NCBI RefSeq assembly: GCF_003201205.1
Contig: NZ_QICN01000007.1
Coordinates: 170,032 to 234,031 of the forward strand
DNA length: 64,000 nucleotides
Source: Sinimarinibacterium flocculans
Lineage (GTDB): Bacteria; Pseudomonadota; Gammaproteobacteria; Nevskiales; Nevskiaceae
Reading direction: 5' to 3'
Numbering within the stretch: position 1 is the stretch's first letter; each line of letters opens with the position of its first letter. The translations under genes were made by a program, and so were the position numbers. Below are positions 34,842-44,148 of this stretch, piece after piece. The notes beneath the pieces were generated by a model. The model was not told the DNA's origin, did not search any database, and saw nothing but the letters and a program-made list of their open reading frames with translations.

Positions 34842-35564
34842 ATGCCAGTCTCCGGCCGCCAGCGCTATCTGCTCGCCCTGTTCGCCGCCTACCTGCTGCT
34901 GTGGGGCGTTCTGGCGATCGAACCGCACGACCGCAGCGACTGGCTGCTGGAAAATGCGCTGGTGTTCGGCTTCGCGCTGGCGATGTGGGCAGCGCACCGG
35001 CGCTTCGTCTTCTCGCGCGTCTCCTACACGCTGATCTTCCTGTTCATGTGCCTGCACGCGTTGGGCTCGCACTACACCTATTCGCTGGTCCCCTACGACG
35101 AAGCCTGGCGCCGCCTCACCGGCTCCGGCTTCAATGCGATGTTCGGATGGGAGCGCAATCACTTCGACCGTCTCGTGCATTTCAGCTACGGCCTGCTGCT
35201 CGCCTATCCGCTGCGCGAAGTCTTCCTGCGCGTGGCCGACGCACGCGGTTTCTGGGGCTACTTCCTGCCGCTGGACTTCACGCTGTCCACCTCGGCGCTG
35301 TACGAGTTGATCGAGTGGGCTGCCGCGGCGTTCTTCGGTGGCGAGCTGGGCGCGGCCTACCTGGGCACGCAGGGCGACGTCTGGGACGCGCACAAGGACA
35401 TGGCGCTGGCCGGCCTCGGCGCTCTGATCGCGATGCTGGCCACCGCCGCGCTCAACCTGCGCTGGCAGCGCGACTTCGCGCGCGAGTGGTCGGAAAGCCT
35501 GCGGGTGAAGGACACGCGCCCCTACGGCGAGGACGAAATCGCGCGATTGCGCGCCCGGCGCTGA
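34842..35564 (+). CDS. DUF2238-family membrane protein
   Basis: 240 aa with six to seven hydrophobic segments. The features typical of DUF2238 (YjdF-like) are present: the HYTYSLVP and NHFDRLVHF motifs and the DFTLSTSALYELIEW helix with acidic residues. The family is widespread and uncharacterised; the repeated His/Asp/Glu in membrane helices suggest a metal or catalytic site. It follows the transporter by 6 bases and is convergent with the thioesterase gene, two bases away. Confidence 0.88.
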   Translation: MPVSGRQRYLLALFAAYLLLWGVLAIEPHDRSDWLLENALVFGFALAMWAAHRRFVFSRVSYTLIFLFMCLHALGSHYTYSLVPYDEAWRRLTGSGFNAMFGWERNHFDRLVHFSYGLLLAYPLREVFLRVADARGFWGYFLPLDFTLSTSALYELIEWAAAAFFGGELGAAYLGTQGDVWDAHKDMALAGLGALIAMLATAALNLRWQRDFAREWSESLRVKDTRPYGEDEIARLRARR

Positions 35565-35565
35565 G

Positions 35566-35982
35566 TCAGCCCGCCGGCCGCGCGTAGCTGCCGGTCACGT
35601 GCGCGACGACGCGGCCGGGATCGGCGCTGGTGAACAGCCGCACGTCCATGACCACGAGACGACGCCCGAGCTTGAGCAAGCGGGCCTCGGCGTGAACGTC
35701 GCCGGGCGCGGCCTTGTTCAGGAAGTTCATGTTGAAGTTCGCGGTCACCGCCATCAGCTCGGGACCGAGGTGCGACAGCACCAGCGCGTACATCGCCGTA
35801 TCGGCGGCGGCGAACAGTGTCGGCCCGGAGATGACGCCGCCGGGACGTAGCATGCGTCCGCTGTAGGCGATGCGCACGCAGGCCAGGCCGGGCTCGACCC
35901 GCTCGACGATCACCCCGGCGGCCGCCGGTAAGCCGCCGCGGATCAGCGCCTGCGTCCGCGCCGCGTCGAGTTTCAGTTCCAC
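35566..35982 (-). CDS. PaaI-family hotdog-fold thioesterase
   Basis: 138 aa, GTG start at 35982. It is a single hotdog domain with GGVISGPTLFAAADTAMY, the central helix with the catalytic Asp position, and later MNFLNKAAPGDVHAEA. It should hydrolyse acyl-CoA thioesters; the acyl group is not identifiable. It overlaps the end of the TauE gene by ten bases, so it is the last gene of the mgtE-EF hand-tauE-thioesterase operon. Confidence 0.85.
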   Translation of the reverse strand: MELKLDAARTQALIRGGLPAAAGVIVERVEPGLACVRIAYSGRMLRPGGVISGPTLFAAADTAMYALVLSHLGPELMAVTANFNMNFLNKAAPGDVHAEARLLKLGRRLVVMDVRLFTSADPGRVVAHVTGSYARPAG

Positions 35983-36713
35983 AGCAATCCCCTAGCACCG
36001 TCGAAGGCGAGCTTGAGCGACAGCACGATCAGTATCCATTTGAACAGCGTGGCGAACTGCGCCTCGCTGACGTGTCCGTTGAGACGCTTGCCGAATGCCG
36101 TCCCGGCGATCACCGCCACGCCCAGGCTGGCGAGCAGCAGCGGCTTGGTGAATGCCGAGAAGCCGACGACGCCGTAGGCGATGACGCGCAGCGCGTGGCC
36201 CAGCGTCTGTGTGAGCGCGAGCGTGCCGATCGTCGTTTCCTTGCGCCATTCGGGGCGGAAGAACAGCCGGCCGACGACCAGGCCGGTGGCGCCGACGAAC
36301 ATGCCGACGCTGCCGTTGAGCAGGCCCGCCAGCGTGAACGCGGAACGCGGTGGCAAGGCCGCGCGCGCGGCGCGACCGGGTGCGAGCGACGCCAGGATCA
36401 GGCCGGCGAGGATCAGGCGCACGACATCGGCATCGACGTCGGCCACGAACGGCGCGACCAGGAAGCTCGCCGGCACCGCGGCCAGCAGGAACCAGCCGGC
36501 GGCGTGCCACTCGACATGGCGCAGATAGGCGAAGGTCCGCGAGCTGTTGGCGACGAACTGCACCGCGGCGAACAGGGGCACCGCCTCGGCCGGCGCCATG
36601 CCCAGTGCGTAGAACACGCCGATCAGGATGGTGCCGCCACCGAGTCCGGCCACGCCGGACAGCGTCGCCGTGAGAAACCCGACGAGAACGATGGCGATGT
36701 CGACGACGTTCAT
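35973..36713 (-). CDS. TauE/SafE-family sulfite/anion exporter
   Basis: 246 aa with about eight membrane helices. The N-terminal TLSGVAGLGGGTILIGVFYALG is the family hallmark of inverted repeats around GxGGG; the second repeat includes GLLNGSVGMFVGATG. The family exports sulfite, sulfoacetate or other C2 compounds. Its start overlaps the EF-hand gene stop as ATGA. No sulfur-metabolism gene is adjacent, so the substrate is open. Confidence 0.85.
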   Translation of the reverse strand: MNVVDIAIVLVGFLTATLSGVAGLGGGTILIGVFYALGMAPAEAVPLFAAVQFVANSSRTFAYLRHVEWHAAGWFLLAAVPASFLVAPFVADVDADVVRLILAGLILASLAPGRAARAALPPRSAFTLAGLLNGSVGMFVGATGLVVGRLFFRPEWRKETTIGTLALTQTLGHALRVIAYGVVGFSAFTKPLLLASLGVAVIAGTAFGKRLNGHVSEAQFATLFKWILIVLSLKLAFDGARGLLWN

Positions 36714-37042
36714 CGCCGCCGGCGAACGTCCTCTCCGTCACGCGGCGGACCGAGGCGCAGCACGCGCTGCCACTGCAGGTAGCTGCGCAGTTCGGCCGCG
36801 GTCATCTCGCCGTTGCCGTCGGTGTCGACCTCGGCGAAGACCTCGAGCAGCTCCGGCATGCCGGCGGCGACCTCCTCGCGGTCCAGTGCCTCGTCGCCGT
36901 CGGTATCGGCGGCGTCGAACTCGGCGCGCACGGGCGACAGCGCATCGCGGCGCGCATCGGCATAGCCGCCGGCACACCCTGCGACCAGGGGAAGCGTCAG
37001 TGCCAGCGGCAATGCGGCGGCACGGGTCCGGCGTGAAATCAT
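36710..37042 (-). CDS. EF-hand lipoprotein
   Basis: 110 aa, ATG at 37042. Lipobox LVAGC at about residues 19-23. Two EF-hand loops are visible: DAADTDGDEALDREE and DTDGNGEMTAAE, each with Asp or Asn at the calcium-ligand positions. It should bind Ca2+ at the outer membrane. It follows mgtE by 16 bases and overlaps tauE by ATGA, so it is part of this operon; a link between a Mg2+ channel and a Ca2+-binding lipoprotein is plausible but unproven. Confidence 0.82.
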   Translation of the reverse strand: MISRRTRAAALPLALTLPLVAGCAGGYADARRDALSPVRAEFDAADTDGDEALDREEVAAGMPELLEVFAEVDTDGNGEMTAAELRSYLQWQRVLRLGPPRDGEDVRRRR

Positions 37043-37058
37043 GCGGCGGGAGTCGAGG

Positions 37059-38243
37059 TCATGCGCTCACCAGCGTGGTCGCCAGCATGAGCATCAGGCC
37101 CATGCCGACGATGTCGGTGAAGGTGGTCAGGAAGATGCTGCTGGCCGTGGCCGGGTCGGCGCCGAAGCGGCGCAGCGTGATCGGCACGAGCACGCCGAAG
37201 ATGCCGCTGCTGGTGCAGGCGCCGACCATCGCGATCAGGATCGTCAGCGCCAGCATCGGCGCGCCGGCGGCGCCGGTCTGCGCGGCGTAGAGCCACATTG
37301 CGGCGCCGGCGACCAGGCCCACCAGCAGACCGTTGAGCGCACCGAGCAGCGCCTCCTTGCGCAGCACGCGGGCGATCGGCTGGTCCTTCATGTCGCCGAG
37401 CGTCAGCCCGCGCAGCGTGATCGCCAGCGCCTGGCTGCCGGTGTTGCCGCTCTGCCCGGCAAGGACCGGCAGGAAGGCGGCAAGGGCGACGATGCGCGTG
37501 ATCGTGTCCTCGAACAGGCCGACGACGAAGGCGGCCGCGAACGCCGTCACCAGGTTGATCTGCAGCCACGGATGGCGCATGCGGAACGCCTCCCAGAAAC
37601 CGGTGTAGACGCGCTCGTCCTTGTCGACACCGACCATCTGGCCGGTCTGTGCCGTGATCTCGATCGCCTGCCGCTCGAACAGGCGCCAGCCGCGCACCAC
37701 TCCGCGCAGGCGGCCGTCGCCATCGACGACCGGGTAGACCGGGTAGTGCCGGTGCACCGCTGCGGTGATCGCGTCGCCGGCGTCCATCTGCTCGGTCAGC
37801 GCGAACGGCGACGGCAGCATGATCTCGCTCAGCGGCTGGTCCGGCGACGCCAGCAGCAGGTCGCGGATCACCACCAGGCCGGTGAGCCGCTCGTCGCCGT
37901 CGACGGCGTACAGGTAGGTGATCTGGCGCGCGTTGTCGCTGTTGCGCAGATACTCGATGGCGTCCTGCACCGTGGCCTGCTCCGGCAGCAGGCCGAGCGC
38001 CGGCTCCATCAGCTCGGCGACCGTGCCGGGAATCTCCAGCTCGGTCGTGTTCGTCAGCTCGGCGTTCTCGCGCAGCGCCGGCGGCAGGTGGGCGACGATG
38101 TCGTCGGCGAGGCCGCGCGGCAGCTCGTCGAGCACCGCGGAGACGGTCTGCGCCGACTCGCGCGACAGCAGCACCGCGCCATCGAGCGGCACCCGCGCAG
38201 CAACCGCACGCACCAAGTCCCTGATCCGCTGCGATTCTTCCAT
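37059..38243 (-). CDS. mgtE: MgtE-family magnesium transporter
   Basis: 394 aa from the ATG at 38243, preceded by GGGAG. It has a short MgtE_N region (about 1-75), two CBS domains (about 80-195) and the membrane domain with five helices, starting PWLQINLVTAFAAA and including the conserved DTITRIVALAAFLPVLAGQSGNTGSQ loop that lines the pore. It gates Mg2+ influx by sensing cytosolic Mg2+ at the CBS domains. The N domain is shorter than the approximately 130 residues in Thermus MgtE. First gene of the four-gene operon. Confidence 0.9.
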   Translation of the reverse strand: MEESQRIRDLVRAVAARVPLDGAVLLSRESAQTVSAVLDELPRGLADDIVAHLPPALRENAELTNTTELEIPGTVAELMEPALGLLPEQATVQDAIEYLRNSDNARQITYLYAVDGDERLTGLVVIRDLLLASPDQPLSEIMLPSPFALTEQMDAGDAITAAVHRHYPVYPVVDGDGRLRGVVRGWRLFERQAIEITAQTGQMVGVDKDERVYTGFWEAFRMRHPWLQINLVTAFAAAFVVGLFEDTITRIVALAAFLPVLAGQSGNTGSQALAITLRGLTLGDMKDQPIARVLRKEALLGALNGLLVGLVAGAAMWLYAAQTGAAGAPMLALTILIAMVGACTSSGIFGVLVPITLRRFGADPATASSIFLTTFTDIVGMGLMLMLATTLVSA

Positions 38244-38347
38244 GTGCTTCTCCCGGACACCCGGCGCTCGCCGGGCCGGACGCATTCTGACAGCACGCGC
38301 GCACGACGGCAGCGAAGCCACCGACGGCCGATCGCCGATGCCGTGGA

Positions 38348-38386
38348 TTGACAGCCGCCCCGCAGCGTTCATACTGGTTGGTATGT
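38348..38386 (+). promoter_or_regulatory. promoter and palindromic operator of the TetR-family gene
   Basis: TTGACA (38348-38353) is a perfect -35 box, followed after 16 bases by CATACT (38370-38375) as a -10 box. Over the -10 region lies the palindromic ATACTGGTTGGTAT, ending just before the ATG at 38400. Operators of the ACTGGTTGGTATGT type are typical of TetR autorepressors. Binding there would block transcription of tetR and the following exporter genes. Confidence 0.72.
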
Positions 38387-38399
38387 AACGAGATCCGCG

Positions 38400-39017
38400 A
38401 TGAACCAGCCTGCCCGCCGCCAGCCCGACCGCACCCGCCAGACGCTGCTCGAATGCGCCTTCGAGGAGATGCACCGCTCGGGCTTCCGCGCCGCCAGCCT
38501 CGACGCGATTCTCGAATCCAGCGGGGTCACCAAGGGCGCGCTCTACCATCACTTCGGCAGCAAGACCGCGCTCGGCTACGCCGTGGTGGAGGAAGTGGTG
38601 CGCCCCTGGGTCGAGGCATCCTGGCGTCCGGTGCTCGAGGCCGGCGACTGCATCGCCGCCGCGGTGGCCGTGTGCCAGGAGCTGACCCGGCAGCGCACCG
38701 TGCGCGCCATCGAGTACGGCTGCCCGTTCAACAATCTCATCAACGAGATGTCGCCGGTCGACGAGGGCTTCCGCAAGCGTCTGCAACAGATCCTCGACGA
38801 CTGGCGCGAAGGCATCGTCGCCGCGTTGCGCAAAGGACAGGCGCAGGGCGTCGTGCGCGCCGACGTCGTCGCCGAGGACGCCGCGGCGTTCATCATCTCC
38901 GCCGTCGAAGGCTGCGTCGGCATGGCCAAGTCCAAGCGCTCGCGCGAGTTCCTCGAATCGGGGATGCGCGGGCTCATCGCCTATCTCGAAACCCTGCGCT
39001 CCCGGTCATCGCGCTAG
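38400..39017 (+). CDS. TetR/AcrR-family transcriptional repressor
   Basis: 205 aa, ATG at 38400. The N-terminal helix-turn-helix (GFRAASLDAILESSGVTKGALYHHFGSK) is textbook TetR, and the C-terminal domain fits the TetR_C_6/AcrR type that binds hydrophobic ligands. It heads the RND exporter operon and is separated from it by 21 bases. The palindrome over its promoter suggests autoregulation and control of the exporter. Confidence 0.92.
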   Translation: MNQPARRQPDRTRQTLLECAFEEMHRSGFRAASLDAILESSGVTKGALYHHFGSKTALGYAVVEEVVRPWVEASWRPVLEAGDCIAAAVAVCQELTRQRTVRAIEYGCPFNNLINEMSPVDEGFRKRLQQILDDWREGIVAALRKGQAQGVVRADVVAEDAAAFIISAVEGCVGMAKSKRSREFLESGMRGLIAYLETLRSRSSR

Positions 39018-39038
39018 CGTCGTCACGGAGAACCCCCC

Positions 39039-41438
39039 ATGGAGTCCACGCCCGCATCCGGCCGGCCGCTGCCGCGCCACGAACGCTGGATCGTCGCCTA
39101 CGCCCAGTGGATCGTCCGCTGGCGTTGGTGGGTCCTGCTGTTGTCGCTGCTGTGCCTCGTCGCGCTGGGCGCCGGCGCGCGGCTGCTGACGTTCTCCACC
39201 GACTACCGCGTCTACTTCGGCCCGCACAATCCGCAGCTGCTGGCCTTCGACGAGATCCAGAACGTCTACAGCAAGAATGACAACATCCTGCTGATGTTCG
39301 AGCCGCGCGACGGCGACGTGTTCTCGCCGCGGGTGCTCGAGGCGGTTCGCGAATTCACCGAGCGCGCCTGGCAGCTGCCGTTCGTGCTGCGCGTCGACTC
39401 GATCACCAACTTCCAGCATACGCAGGCGGCCGGCGACGACCTCGCCGTCGAGGCGCTGCTGCCGGACGACGCCGGGATCACGCCCGAGCGCATCGCGCAC
39501 ATTCGCGAGGTCGCACTCGCCGAGCCGGTCCTGATCGGGCGGCTGATCTCGGACAGCGGCCACGTCACCGCCGTCAACATCACCTCGCAGTTCCCGCCGT
39601 TCGACGAGCTGACGCAGAAGGAGCTGCCCGAGGCGGTGGCCGCGACGCGCGCGCTGCGCGACGACATCCTCGACGAGTACCCCGAGATCGCGCGCATCTC
39701 GATGACCGGCTCGAACATGATGTCCAACGCCTTCACCGAGGCGGCGGCGGGCGACATGAAGTCGCTGGTGCCGGCGATGTACCTGATGATCGTGGTCATC
39801 ACCTGGCTGATGCTGCGCTCGGGCTCGGCGACCTTCGCGACCTTCGTCGTCATCATCCTCGCCGCGGCGTCGGCGATGGGACTGGCCGGCTACGTCGGCA
39901 TCCAGCTCACGCCGCCCTCGGCAGCGAGTCCGCAGATCATCACGACGCTCGCCGTGGCCGACTCGATCCACATCTGCGTGACGCTGATCGCGCTGATGCG
40001 CGCCGGCCGCGCGAAAACGGATGCGCTGGTCGAGTCGATGCGGCTGAACTTCGTGCCGGTGCTGCTGACCTCGATCACGACCTCGATCGGCTTTCTCGCC
40101 GTCAACCTCACCGACTCGCCGCCGCTCAAGGATCTCGCCAACATCTCGGCGATGGGCGTGATGCTGGCGTGGTTCTACTCGGTGTTCACCCTGCCGGCGA
40201 TGCTGGCGATCCTGCCGCTGAGCGTCCGCCGCACCGGCGACAGCCGCAGCGGCGCGCTGACGCGCTTTCTCGACGGCGCCGGCGAGTTCGTCGTGCGGCG
40301 GCGCACGCCGGTGTTCTGGAGTGCGCTGCTGATCTCGGCGGGTCTCACGGTGCTGGCCTTCCGCAACGAGGGCAACGACCTGTTCGCCCACTACTTCGGA
40401 CCGAGCATCACCTTCCGCGCCGACAGCGACCGCATCGCCGAGAACCTCACCGGCCTGTACTCGATGGAGTTCTCGCTGCGCTGCGGCGACGCCGAATGCG
40501 TCTCCGACCCCGAGTACCTGCGCGTGCTCGAGGACTTCACCGCCTGGTGGCGCGAACAGCCCGAGGTGCTCTACGTCGGCACGCTGACCGACATCTTCAA
40601 GAAGCTCAACAAGAGCATGAACGGCGACGATCCGGCGTTCTACCGCCTGCCGGAGCAGTCCGACCTGTCGGCGCAGTACCTGCTGCTCTACGAGCTCTCG
40701 CTGCCGTTCGGACTCGATCTCAACAACACGATCAACATCGACAAGTCGTCGTCGCGCTACATCGTGATCTTCGAGCATCTCAAGTCGAAGCACACGCGTG
40801 CGATCGAGGCCTCGGCGCGGCAGTGGCTGGAAACGAACGCGCCGGAGATGGCCACGCACGGCACCTCGCCCGCCGTCATGTTCGCGCATATCTCGAAGCG
40901 CAACCTGGAATCCAACTTCCTGTCGCTGCCGCTGTCGCTGACGTGCATCTCGCTGCTGCTGCTGCCGGCGCTGCGCTCCTGGCGGATCGGCGCGGTGTCG
41001 GTCGTACCGAACCTGCTGCCGCTGGGCGCCGCCTTCGGCGTCTGGGCGCTGATCAGCGGCGAAGTCAATTTCACGATGGCCATCGTGCTCAACATGACCG
41101 TCGGCATCATCGTCGACAACACCATCCACTTCCTCAGCAAGTACCTGCGGGCGCGTCGGGAACTCGGCTATGCACCGGAAGCGGCGGTACGCCACAGCTT
41201 CCACAGCGTCGGCGCCGCACTGGTCGTGACCACGTTGATCCTCGTGTCCGGTTTCATGATCCTGTCGATGTCAGCCTTCCTGCCGAACAGCGGCATGGCC
41301 CGGCTGACGGCGATCGGCATCGTTGCCGCCCTGCTGATCGATCTGCTGCTGCTGCCGACCCTGCTGCTGAAGGTCGACCGCGCACCCGCCAATGCACCCA
41401 AGAAGGAGCTTTCCGATGAAGCGCTTGCCACGCCTTGA
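39039..41438 (+). CDS. RND-superfamily (MMPL-type) exporter
   Basis: 799 aa, twelve predicted membrane helices in two groups of six (about residues 30-50 plus 225-405, and 425 plus 620-785), each preceded by a large periplasmic loop. Conserved Asp/Gly residues are seen in the fourth helices (TTLAVADSIH in the first half, GIIVDNTIHF in the second), a hallmark of proton-coupled MMPL/HpnN/SecD-like carriers. It belongs to the group that moves lipids or hydrophobic compounds across the envelope, and its neighbours LolA-like and outer-membrane proteins support that. The substrate is unknown. Confidence 0.88.
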   Translation: MESTPASGRPLPRHERWIVAYAQWIVRWRWWVLLLSLLCLVALGAGARLLTFSTDYRVYFGPHNPQLLAFDEIQNVYSKNDNILLMFEPRDGDVFSPRVLEAVREFTERAWQLPFVLRVDSITNFQHTQAAGDDLAVEALLPDDAGITPERIAHIREVALAEPVLIGRLISDSGHVTAVNITSQFPPFDELTQKELPEAVAATRALRDDILDEYPEIARISMTGSNMMSNAFTEAAAGDMKSLVPAMYLMIVVITWLMLRSGSATFATFVVIILAAASAMGLAGYVGIQLTPPSAASPQIITTLAVADSIHICVTLIALMRAGRAKTDALVESMRLNFVPVLLTSITTSIGFLAVNLTDSPPLKDLANISAMGVMLAWFYSVFTLPAMLAILPLSVRRTGDSRSGALTRFLDGAGEFVVRRRTPVFWSALLISAGLTVLAFRNEGNDLFAHYFGPSITFRADSDRIAENLTGLYSMEFSLRCGDAECVSDPEYLRVLEDFTAWWREQPEVLYVGTLTDIFKKLNKSMNGDDPAFYRLPEQSDLSAQYLLLYELSLPFGLDLNNTINIDKSSSRYIVIFEHLKSKHTRAIEASARQWLETNAPEMATHGTSPAVMFAHISKRNLESNFLSLPLSLTCISLLLLPALRSWRIGAVSVVPNLLPLGAAFGVWALISGEVNFTMAIVLNMTVGIIVDNTIHFLSKYLRARRELGYAPEAAVRHSFHSVGAALVVTTLILVSGFMILSMSAFLPNSGMARLTAIGIVAALLIDLLLLPTLLLKVDRAPANAPKKELSDEALATP

Positions 41439-42216
41439 CGTCACGCTCGCCGCCGCACTGCTGAGCGTTCTGCTCGCGAACCCCGCTGCCGCCGAGACCC
41501 CCGAGGAGAAGGGCCTCGCGATCGCCCAGGAAGCCGACCGTCGCGACGAGGGCTACGAGGACAGCGCCGCGACGATGCAGATGATCCTGCGCAACCGCCA
41601 GGGCGAGGAAGCCACGCGCGAGATCCGCTCGCGCGCGCTCGAAGTCGCGGACGACGGCGACAAGTCGCTGATCATCTTCGACGAGCCCAAGGACGTCGAA
41701 GGCACCGCGCTGCTGACCTGGTCGCACAAGGTCGAGGATGACGATCGCTGGCTGTACCTGCCGGCGCTCAAGCGCGTAAAGCGCATTGCCGGCAACAACA
41801 AGTCCGGCCCGTTCATGGGCAGCGAGTTCGCGTTCGAGGACCTGGGCTCGCAAGAAGTCGAGAAGTACACCTACCAGTACCTGCGCGACGAGGCCTGCGG
41901 CGACCAGACCTGCTTCGTCGTCGAGCGCTATCCGGTCGACAAGAACTCCGGCTACACGCGGCAGGTGATGTGGATCGACCAGACCGAGTACCGGGCGCAG
42001 AAGATCGAGTTCTACGACCGCAAGAAGTCGCTGCTCAAGACGCTGGAGTTCAAGGACTACGCGCAGTACCTGGACCAGTACTGGCGCCCGGCGCGCATGG
42101 ACATGGTCAACCACCAGACCGGCAAGTCGACGACGCTGCTGTTCCGTGACTACCGCTTCCGCAACGGCTACAGCGACCGCGACTTCGATCAGGCCAGCCT
42201 GAAGACGGCTCGCTAG
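41416..42216 (+). CDS. outer-membrane lipoprotein-sorting (LolA-like) periplasmic protein
   Basis: 266 aa, start ATG at 41416 overlapping the exporter by 23 bases; AAGGAG lies upstream. Signal peptide about 1-26. The mature part matches the COG2834-type LolA-like fold that cradles lipids: the TMQMILRNRQG and GTALLTWSHKVEDDDRWLYL strands. A single Cys pair (EACGDQTC) is present. It is not LolA of the Lol pathway but a paralogue found beside MMPL exporters; it likely shuttles a lipid across the periplasm. Confidence 0.85.
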   Translation: MKRLPRLDVTLAAALLSVLLANPAAAETPEEKGLAIAQEADRRDEGYEDSAATMQMILRNRQGEEATREIRSRALEVADDGDKSLIIFDEPKDVEGTALLTWSHKVEDDDRWLYLPALKRVKRIAGNNKSGPFMGSEFAFEDLGSQEVEKYTYQYLRDEACGDQTCFVVERYPVDKNSGYTRQVMWIDQTEYRAQKIEFYDRKKSLLKTLEFKDYAQYLDQYWRPARMDMVNHQTGKSTTLLFRDYRFRNGYSDRDFDQASLKTAR

Positions 42217-42230
42217 CAGGAACCGGAACC

Positions 42231-42300
42231 TGTAGGAGCGCCTTCGGGCGCGACATCCCGATGAGCGCAGGCCGCGGCCGCGCCTGAAGGCGCTCCTACA
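42231..42300. repeat. REP-type palindromic element
   Basis: 70 bases, TGTAGGAGCG at the left and CGCTCCTACA at the right, with complementary inner arms (CCTTCGGGCGCG and CGCGCCTGAAGG). It lies between the LolA-like gene and the outer-membrane protein gene. A similar copy lies at 23284-23348. It may stabilise the upstream mRNA or act as a partial terminator. Confidence 0.9.
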
Positions 42301-42327
42301 ATGCGACAAGCGACCGAGGGGAAACGC

Positions 42328-43521
42328 ATGACCCGCATCATCTGCGGTGCACTCGCTGCGCTGCCGCTGCTTGCTGCAGCCGACGACGGCACGCTCAAGC
42401 TCACCGCCGAACTGTCGAGCGAGGCGCGCTGGTACGTGCAGGATGCCGCCTGGCCGGAACAGAGTGCGGACGAGGTCGGCGTCTCGTTCTCGCTGCTGCC
42501 GGAGCTGTACTACGCCTGGAACCGCGACACCAGCGTCACCGTGCGGCCGTTCGCCCGCTGGGATTCGATCGACGACGAGCGCTCGCACCTCGACCTGCGC
42601 GAACTGATGCTGCAGCACCGCTTCGGCAACTTCGATCTGCGCGCCGGCGTCGGCCGCGTGTTCTGGGGCGTGACCGAGTCGGTGCACCTGGTCGACATCG
42701 TCAACCAGACCGACCTGGTCGAGAACCCGGACGGCGAGGACAAGCTCGGCCAGCCGATGCTGAGCCTGGCGTGGACCACGGACTACGGCAGCTTCACCGG
42801 CTACGTGCTGCCGTATTTCCGCGAGCGCACGCTGCCGGGTCCGGATGCGCGACTGCGTGCGCCACTGCCGGTGGCGATCGACGATGCCGTCTACGAATCC
42901 TCGGAAGAGGAGAAGCACGTCGACGCCGCCGTGCGCTGGAGCCTGTCGACGTCGCTGCTCGACGTCGGCCTGTCGCACTTCTCCGGCACCGCACGCGATC
43001 CGCGTTTCGAGATCGCGCCGACCCCGGACGGCGCGGTGCTGGTGCCGGTGTACGACCAGATCGAACAGACCGGACTCGACCTCAACGTCGTCACCGGCGG
43101 ATGGATCTGGAAGCTCGAAGCCATCCACCAGACCAACTGCATCGAGGACTTCACCGCGGCGGCCGGCGGCTTCGAGTACACCTTCTCGGCGCCGTTCGGC
43201 ACCGGCTGGGATGTCGGCGCGCTGGCGGAGTTCCTGTGGGACGAGCGCGGCAGTGACAGTCCGTCGCCGTTCCAGCGCGACCTGTTCGTCGGCACCCGCA
43301 TCGCGGCGAACGATGTCGCCGGCACCGAGCTGCTCGCCGGCGCGATCGTCGACACCGAACGCGGCGGCGCCTTCGGCAACATCGAGGCGAGCCGGCGCAT
43401 CGGCAACGGCGGCAAGCTGGTCGTGGAGATGCGGCTGTTCATGGACGCCGACGAGGACGACCCGCTGTACTTCTTCCGCCGCGACGACTACCTGCAGCTC
43501 GAATACATCCGCTACTTCTGA
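42328..43521 (+). CDS. outer-membrane beta-barrel protein
   Basis: 397 aa, ATG at 42328 after GAGGGGAAACGC; an ATG at 42301 sits at the end of the REP element and has no ribosome site. Signal peptide about 1-18. The rest is rich in alternating hydrophobic strands with aromatic ends, as in a porin-like barrel, and ends with LEYIRYF, the terminal-Phe signal recognised by BamA. Third member of the exporter-LolA-like-outer membrane set, presumably receiving the exported lipid. Confidence 0.8.
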   Translation: MTRIICGALAALPLLAAADDGTLKLTAELSSEARWYVQDAAWPEQSADEVGVSFSLLPELYYAWNRDTSVTVRPFARWDSIDDERSHLDLRELMLQHRFGNFDLRAGVGRVFWGVTESVHLVDIVNQTDLVENPDGEDKLGQPMLSLAWTTDYGSFTGYVLPYFRERTLPGPDARLRAPLPVAIDDAVYESSEEEKHVDAAVRWSLSTSLLDVGLSHFSGTARDPRFEIAPTPDGAVLVPVYDQIEQTGLDLNVVTGGWIWKLEAIHQTNCIEDFTAAAGGFEYTFSAPFGTGWDVGALAEFLWDERGSDSPSPFQRDLFVGTRIAANDVAGTELLAGAIVDTERGGAFGNIEASRRIGNGGKLVVEMRLFMDADEDDPLYFFRRDDYLQLEYIRYF

Positions 43522-43532
43522 GGCGTTCCGCC

Positions 43533-44141
43533 ATGTACACCCTCCACGGCATGACCGGCAGCGGCAATTGCTACAAGCCGGCGCTGCTGATGACGCAGCT
43601 CGGCATCGCCTTCCGCTGGATCGAGGTCGATCTGCTCCAGGGGGCGACGCGTACACCCGCGTTCCTGGCGCTGAACCCGAACGGCAAGGTGCCGCTGCTC
43701 GAACTGCCGGACGGTCGCCGCCTCGCCGAATCCAACGCGATGCTGTGCTATCTCGCGGAAGGCACGCCGCTGCTGCCGGCCGACCGGTACGCGCGCGCCA
43801 AGGTGTTCGAATGGCTGTTCTTCGAGCAGTACAGCCACGAGCCGTTCATCGCTACGGTGCGTTTCTGGGTGCATTACCTGAACGAGGCCGAGTCCCGGCG
43901 CGAGAGGATCGCCGAGGCGATGCCGCGCGGCTACGCCGCCCTCGGCGTCATGGAGCAGCAGCTCGCGCACACGCCGTTTCTCACCGGCGCCGATTACACG
44001 ATCGCCGACATCGCGCTGTATGCGTACACGCACGTCGCCCACCAGGGCGGCTACAGGCTCGACGACTACCCGGCGATCCGCGCGTGGTTGCAGCGCGTCG
44101 CGCAGCAGCCTGGCTACGTCGCGATGGAGCTCCGCGCCTAG
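43533..44141 (+). CDS. glutathione S-transferase
   Basis: 202 aa. The N-terminal thioredoxin-like domain (MYTLHGMTGSGNCYKPALL) has Ser/Cys near the GSH-binding position. It is followed by the conserved NPNGKVPLLEL cis-Pro loop and ESNAM, and the all-helical C-terminal domain starts near residue 85, with ADYTIADIALYAYTH. Substrate unknown. It starts 12 bases after the barrel gene, so it belongs to the operon or is read through from it. Confidence 0.9.
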   Translation: MYTLHGMTGSGNCYKPALLMTQLGIAFRWIEVDLLQGATRTPAFLALNPNGKVPLLELPDGRRLAESNAMLCYLAEGTPLLPADRYARAKVFEWLFFEQYSHEPFIATVRFWVHYLNEAESRRERIAEAMPRGYAALGVMEQQLAHTPFLTGADYTIADIALYAYTHVAHQGGYRLDDYPAIRAWLQRVAQQPGYVAMELRA

Positions 44142-44148
44142 AAGCGGC

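Noticed and set aside
39006..41204. 732-codon minus-strand ORF antisense to the RND exporter
   Set aside because: Rich in Arg, Gly and Asp with no hydrophobic core or start signal. The exporter frame is clear.
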